DNA of 64,000 bases from Halorubrum sp. Atlit-26R (lineage in GTDB: Archaea > Halobacteriota > Halobacteria > Halobacteriales > Haloferacaceae): NCBI RefSeq assembly GCF_003666015.1, contig NZ_QPLT01000005.1, positions 62,001 through 126,000 of the forward strand, in the 5' to 3' direction. Position 1 is the stretch's first letter; each line of letters starts with the position of its first letter. Position numbers and translations under genes: made by a program. Below are positions 51,597-60,098 of the stretch, one piece after another. Below the pieces are notes generated by a model. The model was given only the letters and a program-made list of their open reading frames with translations. It made no database searches and had not been told where the DNA came from.

Positions 51597-54022
51597 GGGT
51601 CGAACACCGCGCGCGCGGAGTTCGTCACCACGAGGATGCTGCTCGACGCCATCGCGAGCGCGGCCAACAGGGGGTTGAGGAGGCCGGACAGGGCCAACGG
51701 GATCGCGACCGCGTTGTAGACGAACGCCCAGCCGAGGTTCTGCTTCAGCCGCCGGTTCGTCCCACGCGTGACCGCGAACAGCTCCGGGACCGCCGAGAGC
51801 CGGTCCTCGAGGAGGACCGCGTCCGCGGCGTCCGCCGCGAGGTCCGTCCCGGAGGCGATCGAGATACCCAGGTCGGCCGCGGCGAGCGCGGGCGCGTCGT
51901 TGCTCCCGTCGCCCACCATCGCGACCGACCGGTCGGCGCCGAGCCGCCGGACCGTCTCGGCCTTCGCCTCCGGCGGCACCTCGGCGAACACCTCGTCGAT
52001 CGCGGGGTGCTCCGCGAACCGCGTCGCGGCCGCGGGCGCGTCGCCGGTGAGTACGACCACGCGCCGCCCGTCCGCGTCGAGGTCGCTGACGACCGCCTCC
52101 CACCCGTCGCGCACCTCGTCGCCGACGGTCAGGACCCCGCGCACGCGGCCGTCCCAGCCGACGTAGACGGGAACGTTCCCGCGGTCGCGGGCGGCCGCCC
52201 CCGCCTCGCGGAGCCGGTCTGCGACCGGCCAGCCGCGCTCGGCGAACAGGTCGGGGTGGCCGACGACGACCTCCTCGCCGTCGACGCGCCCCGCCACCCC
52301 GCGGTCGAAGACGTCGACGTCGGTCGCGGCGGGGGCGTCGAGCGCGTCGACCTCGGCCGGCGGGCCGTCGCTCGGGTCCGCGGCGGCCGCGGCGCCGCCG
52401 TCGGTGGCCGGTCGCTCGCCCGCCGTCTCTCCGGCATCTCCCAGCACACCCGCGACGATCGCCTCGGCGACCGGGTGGATCGAGGCGCGCTCGACGGCCG
52501 CCGCCCGTTCGCGGACGCGGTCGACCGAGGTTCCGTCCTCGACGGTCGCGTCGAGCAGCCGCATCTCGCCGTCGGTGAGCGTCCCGGTCTTGTCGAAGAC
52601 GACCGTGTCGACGTCGGCGGCCGCCTCGAAGACGGCGTCCGAGACGACGACGATGCCGCGCTTCGCCGCGTCGCGGATCCCGGCGGCGACCGCGAGCGGG
52701 GTGGCGAGCCCGAGCGCGCACGGACACGAGACGATCAGCACCGTCAGCCCGACGAGCGCGGCGTCGATCGGCGCCGAGCCGAGGGCGAGGGTGGCGGCGG
52801 CGCCGACGGTCGCGACCGCGACGACGAGGGGGACGAACACCGTCGCCAGCCGGTCGACGAGGCGCTGGATCCCGGACCGCGAGCTCTGGATCTCCCAGAG
52901 CAGTCGCACGAGGGTGTCGAGCGTGTTCGCCGCGTCCTCGCCGACCTCGATCACGACGGGCGAGTCGGTGACGACGGTGCCCCCGCGGACCGGGTCGCCC
53001 TCGCGTTTCGTCGCCGGCAGCGACTCGCCGGTGACGAGGGCCTCGTCGACCGCGGCGGTCCCCTCCGCGACGGTCCCGTCGAACGGCACGCGCTCGCCGG
53101 GGCGCACGAGGAGGCGCTCGCCGGGGGCGACCGCGTCGGCCGCGACGGTCTCGCCGGCCTCGGTCCGCACCGTGCGGTCATCGGCCGTCGTCAGGTCGGC
53201 CAGCATTCCGGTCGCCCGGCGCTTGATTATCGACTCGTAGTGGTTGCCCGCGGTGACGACCAGGATGACCGCGATGGTCACGTCGAAGTAGAGATCGGTC
53301 CGGCCGACGAGCAGCGCGAGCGTGCTGTACGCGTACGAGCTCGTCGCCGCGAGCGACACGAGCAGGTCCATGTTCGGCTGTCGCGCCCGGAGGCTCACGT
53401 ACGCGCCGCGCAAGATTGGGTAGCCGGTGTAAAACAGCACAATTGAGGCGAACAGCCAGATCTGCGCGAAGAGGTAGGTCCCGGAGACGCCGCCGAGGTC
53501 GACTATCGGCTCGTACCCGAAGTAGGTCGGATACAAGAAGAGGACGTACCACAGCATCGCCATCATCCCGAAGAAGCCGCCGCCGATGAGGAACCGCACG
53601 ACGGCGTCGTCGTCATCCGCGTCCGGGTCCGCGCGGTCGCTCGCCGAGTACCCCGCGACCGAGAGCCGGTCGGGCAGCTCGTCCGCGTCCACCGCGTCCG
53701 GGTCGTAGTCGACCCGGATCGTGTCGGTGGCGTAGCTCGCCTCGGCGGCCGCGACCCCGTCCTGCTCGCCCGCAGTCATCTCGAGGAACGACTCGCAGGT
53801 CGCGCAGTGCATCCCATCGACGTGGAGGAACGTCGTCTCGCCGTCGAACTCCTCGCCCGGCGTCGCGTTCGGACGCCGCGCGTCGAGGTCGTCGAGGTCC
53901 TCGACGTCGTCGAGCGAGCGCGCGACGGTCAGACAGCCCCGACAGCAGAACTCGCCGTCGACGTCGGGGGCCGTGTGCGGGTCGTCCCCGGTCGGGAGGT
54001 CACAGAGTGTACAGCCTGTCAT
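51590..54022 (-). CDS. copA: Copper-transporting P1B-type ATPase (CcoI/CopA-like)
   Basis: An 810-residue P-type ATPase. An N-terminal Cys cluster (C4, C7, C26, C27, C30) precedes an HMA domain with GMHCATC (C73, C76). Eight membrane helices follow, with the ion-binding CPC motif in SCPCALGLATPLAVA, the TGES actuator loop, the phosphorylation motif DKTGTLTDG, and the hinge GDGSNDAPALAAAD. The extra Cys-rich N-terminus is typical of CcoI/CtpA-type pumps that deliver copper to heme-copper oxidases. Its place between heme synthesis and oxidase subunit genes supports that role. An Ala/Asp-rich insert lies within the nucleotide-binding domain. Confidence 0.94.
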   Translation of the reverse strand: MTGCTLCDLPTGDDPHTAPDVDGEFCCRGCLTVARSLDDVEDLDDLDARRPNATPGEEFDGETTFLHVDGMHCATCESFLEMTAGEQDGVAAAEASYATDTIRVDYDPDAVDADELPDRLSVAGYSASDRADPDADDDDAVVRFLIGGGFFGMMAMLWYVLFLYPTYFGYEPIVDLGGVSGTYLFAQIWLFASIVLFYTGYPILRGAYVSLRARQPNMDLLVSLAATSSYAYSTLALLVGRTDLYFDVTIAVILVVTAGNHYESIIKRRATGMLADLTTADDRTVRTEAGETVAADAVAPGERLLVRPGERVPFDGTVAEGTAAVDEALVTGESLPATKREGDPVRGGTVVTDSPVVIEVGEDAANTLDTLVRLLWEIQSSRSGIQRLVDRLATVFVPLVVAVATVGAAATLALGSAPIDAALVGLTVLIVSCPCALGLATPLAVAAGIRDAAKRGIVVVSDAVFEAAADVDTVVFDKTGTLTDGEMRLLDATVEDGTSVDRVRERAAAVERASIHPVAEAIVAGVLGDAGETAGERPATDGGAAAAADPSDGPPAEVDALDAPAATDVDVFDRGVAGRVDGEEVVVGHPDLFAERGWPVADRLREAGAAARDRGNVPVYVGWDGRVRGVLTVGDEVRDGWEAVVSDLDADGRRVVVLTGDAPAAATRFAEHPAIDEVFAEVPPEAKAETVRRLGADRSVAMVGDGSNDAPALAAADLGISIASGTDLAADAADAVLLEDRLSAVPELFAVTRGTNRRLKQNLGWAFVYNAVAIPLALSGLLNPLLAALAMASSSILVVTNSARAVFDPD

Positions 54023-54119
54023 GCGTGGTCCGTTCGGATTCTCTCCGGGCGGTCAGTTCGGGTTCCCTCCGGGTGGCCAGTCGGCCGCATCTGGCGGTCC
54101 AGCGGTGCGTTCGGGCCGG

Positions 54120-54320
54120 TTACGCGTGGTCCGGCTCGTCTGCGTCACCGGTGAATCCCGGCAGGCTCCCGCCGGTCGCGATCCGGAGGCTCCCCCAGAT
54201 GAGCAGGACGTTCACAAGCGTGACCGCCACGACGAACTCCGCCCGGTCGGCGATGAACACCACCGCGGGGACGAGCCCGCCGAGGACGAGGAGCACGGCC
54301 TGTTGGATCGAGAAGTTCAT
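54120..54320 (-). CDS. Small two-helix membrane protein divergent from the oxidase operon
   Basis: A 66-residue protein with two membrane helices (about residues 4-24 and 27-47) and an acidic end (DADEPDHA). The ATG at 54320 lies 25 bases from a TATATA-rich box, supporting a leaderless start. It lies between the copper ATPase and oxidase genes, so an accessory role in oxidase assembly is plausible but unproven. Confidence 0.78.
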   Translation of the reverse strand: MNFSIQQAVLLVLGGLVPAVVFIADRAEFVVAVTLVNVLLIWGSLRIATGGSLPGFTGDADEPDHA

Positions 54321-54343
54321 ACCCGACACAAGGCTTCCCTGAG

Positions 54344-54353
54344 CATATATAAT
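54344..54353 (-). promoter_or_regulatory. TATA box of the small divergent membrane gene
   Basis: ATTATATATG on the minus strand, 25-33 bases from the start at 54320. Confidence 0.6.
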
Positions 54354-54386
54354 GCCCGTGTTTTCACGGTTCGAGAACGGGTAGGT

Positions 54387-54394
54387 GTTATATG
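54387..54394 (+). promoter_or_regulatory. TATA box of the ba3-type oxidase operon
   Basis: GTTATATG 24-31 bases before the ATG at 54418; divergent from the box at 54344-54353. Confidence 0.6.
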
Positions 54395-54417
54395 TTCCCC
54401 TGACCATAACCGGACCT

Positions 54418-54594
54418 ATGGGCCAAAATGAGGCCGTACACGCCGGCACGGAGGACGGGGGCGGCGACGCCGAGGAGTTCGACCCGATCGGCACGCTCAC
54501 GCTGATCGGGATCTACTTCGTGATACTGGTGCTCGCATGGGTGTATATATACTTCGTGGAGTTCCTCGGGCGAGACCTCGTCATCGTGGGGTGA
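54418..54594 (+). CDS. Single-helix cytochrome oxidase accessory subunit
   Basis: A 58-residue protein with an acidic N-terminus and one membrane helix (about residues 27-50), ending just six bases before the oxidase subunit II gene. Its size and place match the small single-helix subunit (IIa-like, CbaD-type) of ba3 oxidases. First gene of the oxidase operon. Confidence 0.82.
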   Translation: MGQNEAVHAGTEDGGGDAEEFDPIGTLTLIGIYFVILVLAWVYIYFVEFLGRDLVIVG

Positions 54595-54600
54595 TCAGAC

Positions 54601-55110
54601 ATGCACATCCACGCGTACGAAAAACTCTGGCTCGCGCTTTCGATCGTGTTGATCCTCGCCCTTATCGGGACCGTGACGTACGGCGCCGTCGGTCCGGGGG
54701 TGGCGATGGTCGCCGACTCGCAGTCGACGATCGATGCGGGGGGGATCGACGAGGACGAGCGGTTCTCGGAACCCCGGGTCGAGCAGGTCGGTGAAAACGA
54801 GTACGAGGCGTACGTCGTCGCCTACCAGTTCGGCTTCGAACCGACCCCGATCGTCGTGCCGGCGAACAGCACCGTGACGTTACAGGTGACTTCTCGGGAC
54901 GTGATCCACGGCTTCGAGGTGGCCGGCACGAGCGCGAACACGATGGTCGTTCCCGGCGAGGTCTCGGAGATCACGGTCGAGACCGACGAGCCCACCGAGT
55001 ACGGGATCGTCTGTAACGAGTACTGCGGCGCGGGCCACCACGTCATGGAGGGGAAGCTCCACGTCGTCAGCCAGTCGGAGTTCGAGAACCGAGGAGGTGA
55101 CTCGGAGTGA
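54601..55110 (+). CDS. cbaB: ba3-type cytochrome c oxidase subunit II
   Basis: A 169-residue subunit with one N-terminal membrane helix and an extracellular cupredoxin domain holding the CuA centre. Ligands are H103 (VIHGFEV), C138 and C142 (CNEYCGAGHH), H146 and M149. CuA accepts electrons from a halocyanin or cytochrome and passes them to subunit I. The TGA overlaps the GTG of subunit I (GTGA), so the two are translationally coupled. Confidence 0.95.
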   Translation: MHIHAYEKLWLALSIVLILALIGTVTYGAVGPGVAMVADSQSTIDAGGIDEDERFSEPRVEQVGENEYEAYVVAYQFGFEPTPIVVPANSTVTLQVTSRDVIHGFEVAGTSANTMVVPGEVSEITVETDEPTEYGIVCNEYCGAGHHVMEGKLHVVSQSEFENRGGDSE

Positions 55111-56897
55111 GCACTGCCCTCGAGTCCGAGCGGACGTTCGTCGACAAGTTCCCGGACGAGGCGCGCGTCGTCCGCGCGGCCTTCCTGAGCTCCTTCTTCG
55201 CGCTGTTCCTCGGCGCGGTGTTCGGGATCATCCAGACGCTCCACCGGACCGACGTCGCGCGGATCATCCCTTCGACGGACTACTACACCGTCCTCACGGC
55301 CCACGGCGTCTTCATGGTGATCAGCTTCACGATCTTCTTCCTCGTCGGGCTGTTCACCTGGGCGCTGACGCGGAGCCTTGACCGGCCGCTGTTGAACATC
55401 AAGATCACGTGGACGTGGTACGGGCTGATGGCGACCGGCATGACGCTCACCGGCATCTCGATTCTCGCCGGGTTCGTCGACTCCATCGACATGAGCGCGG
55501 ACGTACTGTACACCTTCTACGCGCCGCTTCAGGCCCACCCGCTGTTCTACGCCGGACTCGCGGTGTTCATCGTCGGCACGTGGATCGCGGGCGCGGACTG
55601 GTTCCGGACGTTCCTCGCGTGGCGGCGCGACCACCCCGACGAGCGGATCCCGCTCCAGACGTTCATGGTGTTGACGACGATGACGATGTGGTACATCGCC
55701 TCGTCCGCCGTCGCGGCCTCCGTGCTGCTGTTCCTCCTGCCGTGGTCGCTCGGCTTCATCGAGCAGGTGAACCCGACGCTCACCCGGACGCTGTTCTGGT
55801 TCTTCGGCCACCCGGTCGTCTACTTCTGGCTCATGCCGGCGTACATGCTCTGGTACACCGTCCTCCCGAAGATCGCCGGCGGACGGCTGTTCAGCGACCC
55901 GCTCGCTCGGGTCGTGTTCGTGCTGTTCGTCCTCCTCTCGACGCCGGTCGGGATCCACCACCAGTACCTCGACCCCGGCATCGCGGAGGGGTTCAAGTTC
56001 ATCTCCATGACGAACACGATGTTCCTGCTGTTGCCCAGCCTGCTCACCGCGTTCACCGTCGTCGCGAGCGTCGAGTACGGCGCTCGGAAGAACGGCGGCA
56101 GCGGACTGCTCGGCTGGCTCACGAACCTCCCGTGGCGGAAGCCGGAGTTCACCGGCATGATGCTCGCCGGGCTGATGTTCGCGGCCGGCGGCTTCTCCGG
56201 GATGGTCAACGCGGGGATGAACATCAACTACCTCATCCACAACACGCTGTGGGTGCCCGGGCACTTCCACCTCACCGTCGGGACCGCGGTGGCGCTGACG
56301 ATGATGGCCGGAATCTACTGGCTCTGGCCGCAGATCAGCAACAAGCCGATCTACAGCAGTCAGATCGGGCTGTTCCAGGTCGTGCTCTGGTTCATCGGCA
56401 TGGCGCTGATGTCGAACGCGATGCACGCGCAGGGCCTGCTCGGCGTGCCGCGGCGGACCGCCGAACCGGAGTACTCCGGCTTCGACTACCCGACGATGTT
56501 CGGCGGCTTCGAGGAGCTGAACATCCAGATCGCGATCGGCGGGACGCTGCTTTTCGTCTCGACGATCCTGTTCCTCGGGAACCTCGCGTTGACGATGGGG
56601 AACCCGAAGGTCTCCGGGCTCGCGGAGCCGCTTCCGAGCCCGGTCTCCGGCGCGGAGGACGCCCCGAAGGTACTCGATAACCTCCGCCTGTGGGTGAGCA
56701 TCGCGCTCGTCCTCGTCGTCCTCGCGTACGCGCTGCCGATCGCGGCGATCATCCAGCGCGGCGGGCTGCTCGGGCCCGGAGTCGGCACGTACCCGGTGTG
56801 GCTCGCGCCGCTGCTCGACGCGCTGGCCGACGCCGCCGCGCCGCTCGTCGGCGCGGTCACCGACGCGTCGGGCTCGCTCGCCGAGGTGGTCCGATGA
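55107..56897 (+). CDS. cbaA: ba3-type cytochrome c oxidase subunit I
   Basis: A 596-residue catalytic subunit of a B-type heme-copper oxidase, reducing O2 to water and pumping protons. Visible are the low-spin heme His in LTAHGVFMVI near residue 65, the CuB ligands in FFGHPVVYFWLMPAY near 236 and GIHHQYLDPG near 286, and the heme histidines in PGHFHLTVGT near 388-391. The YFW...Y arrangement after the first CuB His is of ba3 type. About 13 helices. GTG start fixed by overlap with subunit II. Confidence 0.96.
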   Translation: MSTALESERTFVDKFPDEARVVRAAFLSSFFALFLGAVFGIIQTLHRTDVARIIPSTDYYTVLTAHGVFMVISFTIFFLVGLFTWALTRSLDRPLLNIKITWTWYGLMATGMTLTGISILAGFVDSIDMSADVLYTFYAPLQAHPLFYAGLAVFIVGTWIAGADWFRTFLAWRRDHPDERIPLQTFMVLTTMTMWYIASSAVAASVLLFLLPWSLGFIEQVNPTLTRTLFWFFGHPVVYFWLMPAYMLWYTVLPKIAGGRLFSDPLARVVFVLFVLLSTPVGIHHQYLDPGIAEGFKFISMTNTMFLLLPSLLTAFTVVASVEYGARKNGGSGLLGWLTNLPWRKPEFTGMMLAGLMFAAGGFSGMVNAGMNINYLIHNTLWVPGHFHLTVGTAVALTMMAGIYWLWPQISNKPIYSSQIGLFQVVLWFIGMALMSNAMHAQGLLGVPRRTAEPEYSGFDYPTMFGGFEELNIQIAIGGTLLFVSTILFLGNLALTMGNPKVSGLAEPLPSPVSGAEDAPKVLDNLRLWVSIALVLVVLAYALPIAAIIQRGGLLGPGVGTYPVWLAPLLDALADAAAPLVGAVTDASGSLAEVVR

Positions 56898-57109
56898 CTG
56901 TCGACGTGAGCCGCGGCGGCCTGCTCGTGACGCTCGCCATCTTCGGCGTGATCGTCTACGAGCTCCGGACCGTGCTCGACTTCGTCGGGGTCGAGCTGCC
57001 GATCATCCCGTACATGGCGGCCGTCTTCGTCCTCGCCGGCCTCTCGATCTGGTTCGTCACGCTGAAGGGCGGGTGGCGCACCGAGCCCGAGGGCGACGAG
57101 CCGGCGTAG
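56894..57109 (+). CDS. Small two-helix protein of the oxidase operon (CbaC-like)
   Basis: A 71-residue protein with two membrane helices (about residues 9-27 and 36-58). The ATG overlaps the subunit I stop (ATGA), so it belongs to the oxidase operon, as does the small last gene of other haloarchaeal ba3 operons. Probably an assembly or structural subunit. Confidence 0.82.
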   Translation: MTVDVSRGGLLVTLAIFGVIVYELRTVLDFVGVELPIIPYMAAVFVLAGLSIWFVTLKGGWRTEPEGDEPA

Positions 57110-57211
57110 CGGCGCGATATCCGACACGCGGAGTTTTTATTCGTCTCTCGCCTTCCGTCGTGGCCGACACCCGACAGAAGCAGTTATTACCCTTCGGCGA
57201 CAATAATGCGT

Positions 57212-57598
57212 ATGAATTCCAATACTGTATCGAGCGAGGCCGAGACGGCAGACGGCGGATCGTCCGGCGCGAACCGTCCAGTCTCGCTGTCGGACGAGGA
57301 CGACCTCGACGCCTTCGTCGCGGACGCCGACGCCGCGCTCGTGGAGTTCTACACCGACGGCTGCGGCATCTGCGCGAGCATGGAACCGGTGATCGGCAAC
57401 GTGGCCCGCGGCGCCGACGCCGATCTGGCGGTCGGCATGGTGAACCCCCGCGACGACCCGCCGCTGGTCGAGCGGTTCGACGTGCGGAGCGTCCCGCTGT
57501 TCGTCCTCTTCGTCGACGGCGAGCCGGTCGCGCGGCGCGCCGAGGGGTTCATCCCGGGCGACGAGCTGACGGCGTGGGTCGACGAACACGCGGCCTGA
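57212..57598 (+). CDS. Thioredoxin-fold protein
   Basis: A thioredoxin-family protein of 128 residues with redox motif CGIC in YTDGCGICASMEP near residues 49-61 and the cis-Pro in VRSVPLFVLF near 93-102. An ~25-residue acidic N-terminus precedes the domain. It follows the oxidase operon and may keep copper-site thiols reduced, but general disulfide reduction is equally possible. The ATG at 57212 lies 25 bases after a GTTATTAC box and was preferred to the ATG at 57206. Confidence 0.88.
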   Translation: MNSNTVSSEAETADGGSSGANRPVSLSDEDDLDAFVADADAALVEFYTDGCGICASMEPVIGNVARGADADLAVGMVNPRDDPPLVERFDVRSVPLFVLFVDGEPVARRAEGFIPGDELTAWVDEHAA

Positions 57599-57661
57599 GC
57601 GAGAGCGATACGTCGGTCTGAACTCGTTTCGGCAAGTCACCGCGACGGCGATCACCACCGG

Positions 57662-58039
57662 AGCCCCAGCCGCTCGGCTGTACGCATCTGCTTATAAATC
57701 GTCGATCGGCACGACCACCACCGAAGCCCCAGCCGCTCGGCTGTACGCATCTGCTTATAAATCGTCGATCGGCACGACCACCACCGAAGCCCCAGCCGCT
57801 CGGCTGTACGCATCTGCTTATAAATCGTCGATCGGCACGACCACCACCGAAGCCCCAGCCGCTCGGCTGTACGCATCTGCTTATAAATCGTCGATCGGCA
57901 CGACCACCACCGAAGCCCCAGCCGCTCGGCTGTACGCATCTGCTTATAAATCGTCGATCGGCACGACCACCACCGAAGCCCCAGCCGCTCGGCTGTACGC
58001 ATCTGCTTATAAATCGTCGATCGGCACGACCACCACCGA
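57662..58039 (+). repeat. Six identical 63-base tandem units of composite repeat F
   Basis: Units start at 57662, 57725, 57788, 57851, 57914 and 57977. Each reads AGCCCCAGCCGCTCGGCTGT, ACGCATCTG, CTTATAAATCGTCGATCGG and CACGACCACCACCGA. Every unit carries one TATA-like CTTATAAAT box. The units are homologous to the single or double units that precede the modules of the other copies. Because 63 is divisible by three, artificial 21-residue peptide repeats appear on the minus strand. There are no spacers, so this is not a CRISPR array. Confidence 0.97.
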
Positions 58040-58318
58040 AGCCCCAGCCGCGAGGCCGCAGTACGCTCGCTGCGCTCCTCGGTCGCTCACTCCGTTCGCT
58101 CCCTGCGGTGCTTACGTCGCCTACGACGCCCTCACGGTTGCCCCTTTGAGTCCCGCCCACACAGCGACCGCACCTCACGCCTCCCCAGCCTCGGCGGACG
58201 GCCCGGCGCGGGCAGAGCCGCCCCGGACCGCCGCCTCCCTCGCGCGTGCTCCTCGCGGCCGCCGGTGGCGGCCGCTCGCAGGCACGCGCCACCGCAGTGC
58301 CGCTGTTCATTTATAAGT
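58040..58318 (+). repeat. Composite dispersed repeat, copy F (module)
   Basis: The seventh AGCCCCAGCCG block continues into the module. First hairpin arms are 58046-58063 and 58122-58139, but with five mismatches out of 18, so this is the most decayed stem. GCCCCTTTGAGTCCCGCCC follows, then a second inverted repeat (GGCGGACGGCCCGGCGC...CGCCGCC), the third hairpin (GCGCGTGC...GCACGCGC), and a closing TTTATAAG near 58311. It lies directly upstream of the iscU promoter. Confidence 0.9.
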
Positions 58319-58336
58319 GGCTGCGCTCGACGGAAC

Positions 58337-58346
58337 CCTTTTGAGC
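58337..58346 (+). promoter_or_regulatory. TATA box of the IscU-type gene
   Basis: CCCTTTTGAG 25-34 bases before the ATG at 58371. Confidence 0.45.
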
Positions 58347-58370
58347 CGGAGCGGCGTACCTGTGTCCGAT

Positions 58371-58796
58371 ATGGGACTGGGCTCGGACATGTACCGACAG
58401 CAGATCCTCGACCACTACAAGAACCCGCGCAACTACGGGGAACTCGAGGATCCGGACTTCACGCACGTCGGCGAGAACCCCTCCTGCGGCGACACGATCC
58501 GGATGGACGTCGACCTCGACGACGACGGGGAGACGATCGAGGCGGTGCGGTTCACCGGCGACGGCTGCGCCATCTCGATGGCCTCCGCGAGCATGCTCTC
58601 CGAGCGGCTCCACGGGATGCCCGTCGACGAGCTCGACGCGCTCGACACCGACGACGTCACGGAGATGCTCGGCGTCGACATCTCACCGATGCGCGTCAAG
58701 TGCGCGGTGCTGGGCCGGCAGGTCGCACAGGACGGCGCGAAGATCCACCGCGGCGAGCTCGACCCGGACGAGGACCGCACGGTCACCGAGGAGTAG
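58371..58796 (+). CDS. iscU: Fe-S cluster assembly scaffold, IscU/SufU-like
   Basis: A 141-residue scaffold on which [2Fe-2S] clusters are built before transfer to apoproteins. The three cluster cysteines are in NPSCGDTI near residue 38, DGCAISMASASML near 65, and RVKCAVLG near 107. The start MYRQQILDHYKNPRNYGELE (landmark) is the family's usual N-terminus; the ATG at 58371 adds six residues and is supported by the upstream TATA box. No cysteine desulfurase gene is adjacent. Confidence 0.94.
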   Translation: MGLGSDMYRQQILDHYKNPRNYGELEDPDFTHVGENPSCGDTIRMDVDLDDDGETIEAVRFTGDGCAISMASASMLSERLHGMPVDELDALDTDDVTEMLGVDISPMRVKCAVLGRQVAQDGAKIHRGELDPDEDRTVTEE

Positions 58797-58875
58797 CCGC
58801 TCGGCTCTCGTTGCGGCCGCGTTCCCGCGCCGCGGCCGGCTCGCACCGCGGACGCGCCCGTCCCGAGCCCACCGG

Positions 58876-58883
58876 ACTTTTGC
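58876..58883 (+). promoter_or_regulatory. TATA box of the zinc-finger protein gene
   Basis: ACTTTTGC 24-31 bases before the ATG at 58907. Confidence 0.45.
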
Positions 58884-58906
58884 CCGCGAACCACGTTCGT
58901 CCGCCC

Positions 58907-59572
58907 ATGAGCGACGGCTTCGACAAGGAGGCGGAACGAGAGAAGCTCCGCGAGAAGTTCGCGGAAGACGAGGAGAAGCGCGAGCATACCCAGCAGATGT
59001 CCGAACTCCTCCTGAAGGGCGCGACGATGACGAACCGCCACTGCGGGGAGTGCGGTGACCCCATCTTCCGGTACGACGGCCGCGAGTTCTGTCCCACCTG
59101 CGGGAACGAGGCCGGGGGCGCGGCCGAGGCGAACGAGGCTCCGGCCGAGGTAAGTCGGAATTCGGCCGAGGCGGACGGGGCTTCGGCCGACTCGGGCGAC
59201 GCTCCCGCCGTCGAGTCCGGAACGTCGGCCGACGCGGACGCCGAGAGCGTCGACGGCGCGGTCGACGCCGGCGCGAACGAATCGGTCCGGTCGCAGTCGT
59301 CCCCGCCGACCGCGGCCCCGCAGGGATCGACACCGTCGCAGGAGTCGGCGTCGCCACGGAGGTCGTCGTCGCAGCGGTCCGGGTCGCAGCAGTCGGTCCC
59401 GTCGCGGTCGGCCGACGACGCCGAGGGCGTCGACGTCGCTCACGCGTCGCTCACGCGGACGCTGACGCGCTTCGCCCGCGCCGCCGAGGAGACGGACGAC
59501 CCGCGGCGCGCCCGTGACCACCTCGAAGCGGCCCGCGAGGCGGCCGAGGCGCTCGCGGCGCTGAATCGGTAA
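58907..59572 (+). CDS. SSSCA1/autoantigen p27-like zinc-finger protein
   Basis: A 221-residue protein. It starts with a charged helix (DKEAEREKLREKF), a MSELLLKGATMTNRHCGECGD segment (landmark) and a zinc ribbon: CGECG near 46-50 and CPTCG near 62-66. This is the pattern of the Sjogren's syndrome/scleroderma autoantigen 1 family. A long Ser/Ala/Asp-rich disordered stretch (about 75-165) leads to a C-terminal helical pair (TLTRFARAAEETD, DHLEAAREAAEAL). Function unknown in archaea. Confidence 0.88.
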   Translation: MSDGFDKEAEREKLREKFAEDEEKREHTQQMSELLLKGATMTNRHCGECGDPIFRYDGREFCPTCGNEAGGAAEANEAPAEVSRNSAEADGASADSGDAPAVESGTSADADAESVDGAVDAGANESVRSQSSPPTAAPQGSTPSQESASPRRSSSQRSGSQQSVPSRSADDAEGVDVAHASLTRTLTRFARAAEETDDPRRARDHLEAAREAAEALAALNR

Positions 59573-59660
59573 TCGGCGGCGGGGCGGCGCCTGGAACATA
59601 ATCGGGAGACGGAAAAGACAGAAAACGAGAGACGGCAGACTCGCTTCGGTCGCGGCGGCG

Positions 59661-59948
59661 TCAGGCCCGAACCGGCGAGCCGGCCGGCTCCATGTTCGCC
59701 CAGCTCGGCTCGTCGCGTAACAGCGCGTGGACGATCCGGACGACCGCGTCGAGGTTCGCCTCGCTGTCGATCTCGCCGCGCTCCGCGCGCCGGACGAACT
59801 GATCGACTTCCTCCAGCGTCACGGTCCCGGCGGCGATAGCGCCGGTGACCGTCTCCGTATCGCTTTCGAGCGCGTTCAGGAGTTCGGGCGACGGGTCCGG
59901 ATCGGTCTGGGCGAGGGACGACGAGCGGTCAGGCTTCGCGGTGGTCAC
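59661..59948 (-). CDS. Haloarchaeal conserved protein of unknown function
   Basis: A 95-residue soluble protein, mostly helical (SPELLNALESDTETVTGAI, then VDQFVRRAERGEIDSEANLD and AVVRIVHALLRDE as landmarks). The GTG at 59948 lies about 24-35 bases from an AT-rich TTAATATATTAG box, so a leaderless GTG start is preferred to the frame beginning at 60053, whose N-terminus would run through the promoter. Function unknown. Confidence 0.65.
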   Translation of the reverse strand: MTTAKPDRSSSLAQTDPDPSPELLNALESDTETVTGAIAAGTVTLEEVDQFVRRAERGEIDSEANLDAVVRIVHALLRDEPSWANMEPAGSPVRA

Positions 59949-59971
59949 GATGACAGTTACTACATATCGAG

Positions 59972-59983
59972 TTAATATATTAG
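59972..59983 (-). promoter_or_regulatory. AT-rich promoter of the gene at 59661
   Basis: CTAATATATTAA on the minus strand, with a second AT-rich block (ATTTATACGTACC) 10-15 bases further upstream. Confidence 0.5.
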
Positions 59984-60098
59984 TATCGGTACGTATAAAT
60001 TTCCTGTCAGTCTCGTGCTGCCCGCCGAGCGAGGTGAACTGATCCGTCGGCACACGAACCGGACACGCCGAGAGAATGATCGAATTCTCAACTGATTG

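Noticed and set aside
57662-58039. CRISPR array
   Set aside because: Units are contiguous and identical over their full 63 bases with no variable spacers, and no cas genes are near.
57549-58310. Minus-strand frames with 21-residue peptide repeats
   Set aside because: They translate the 63-base DNA repeat (63 = 3 x 21). Every codon change follows the DNA repeat, and no start signal or domain supports a protein.
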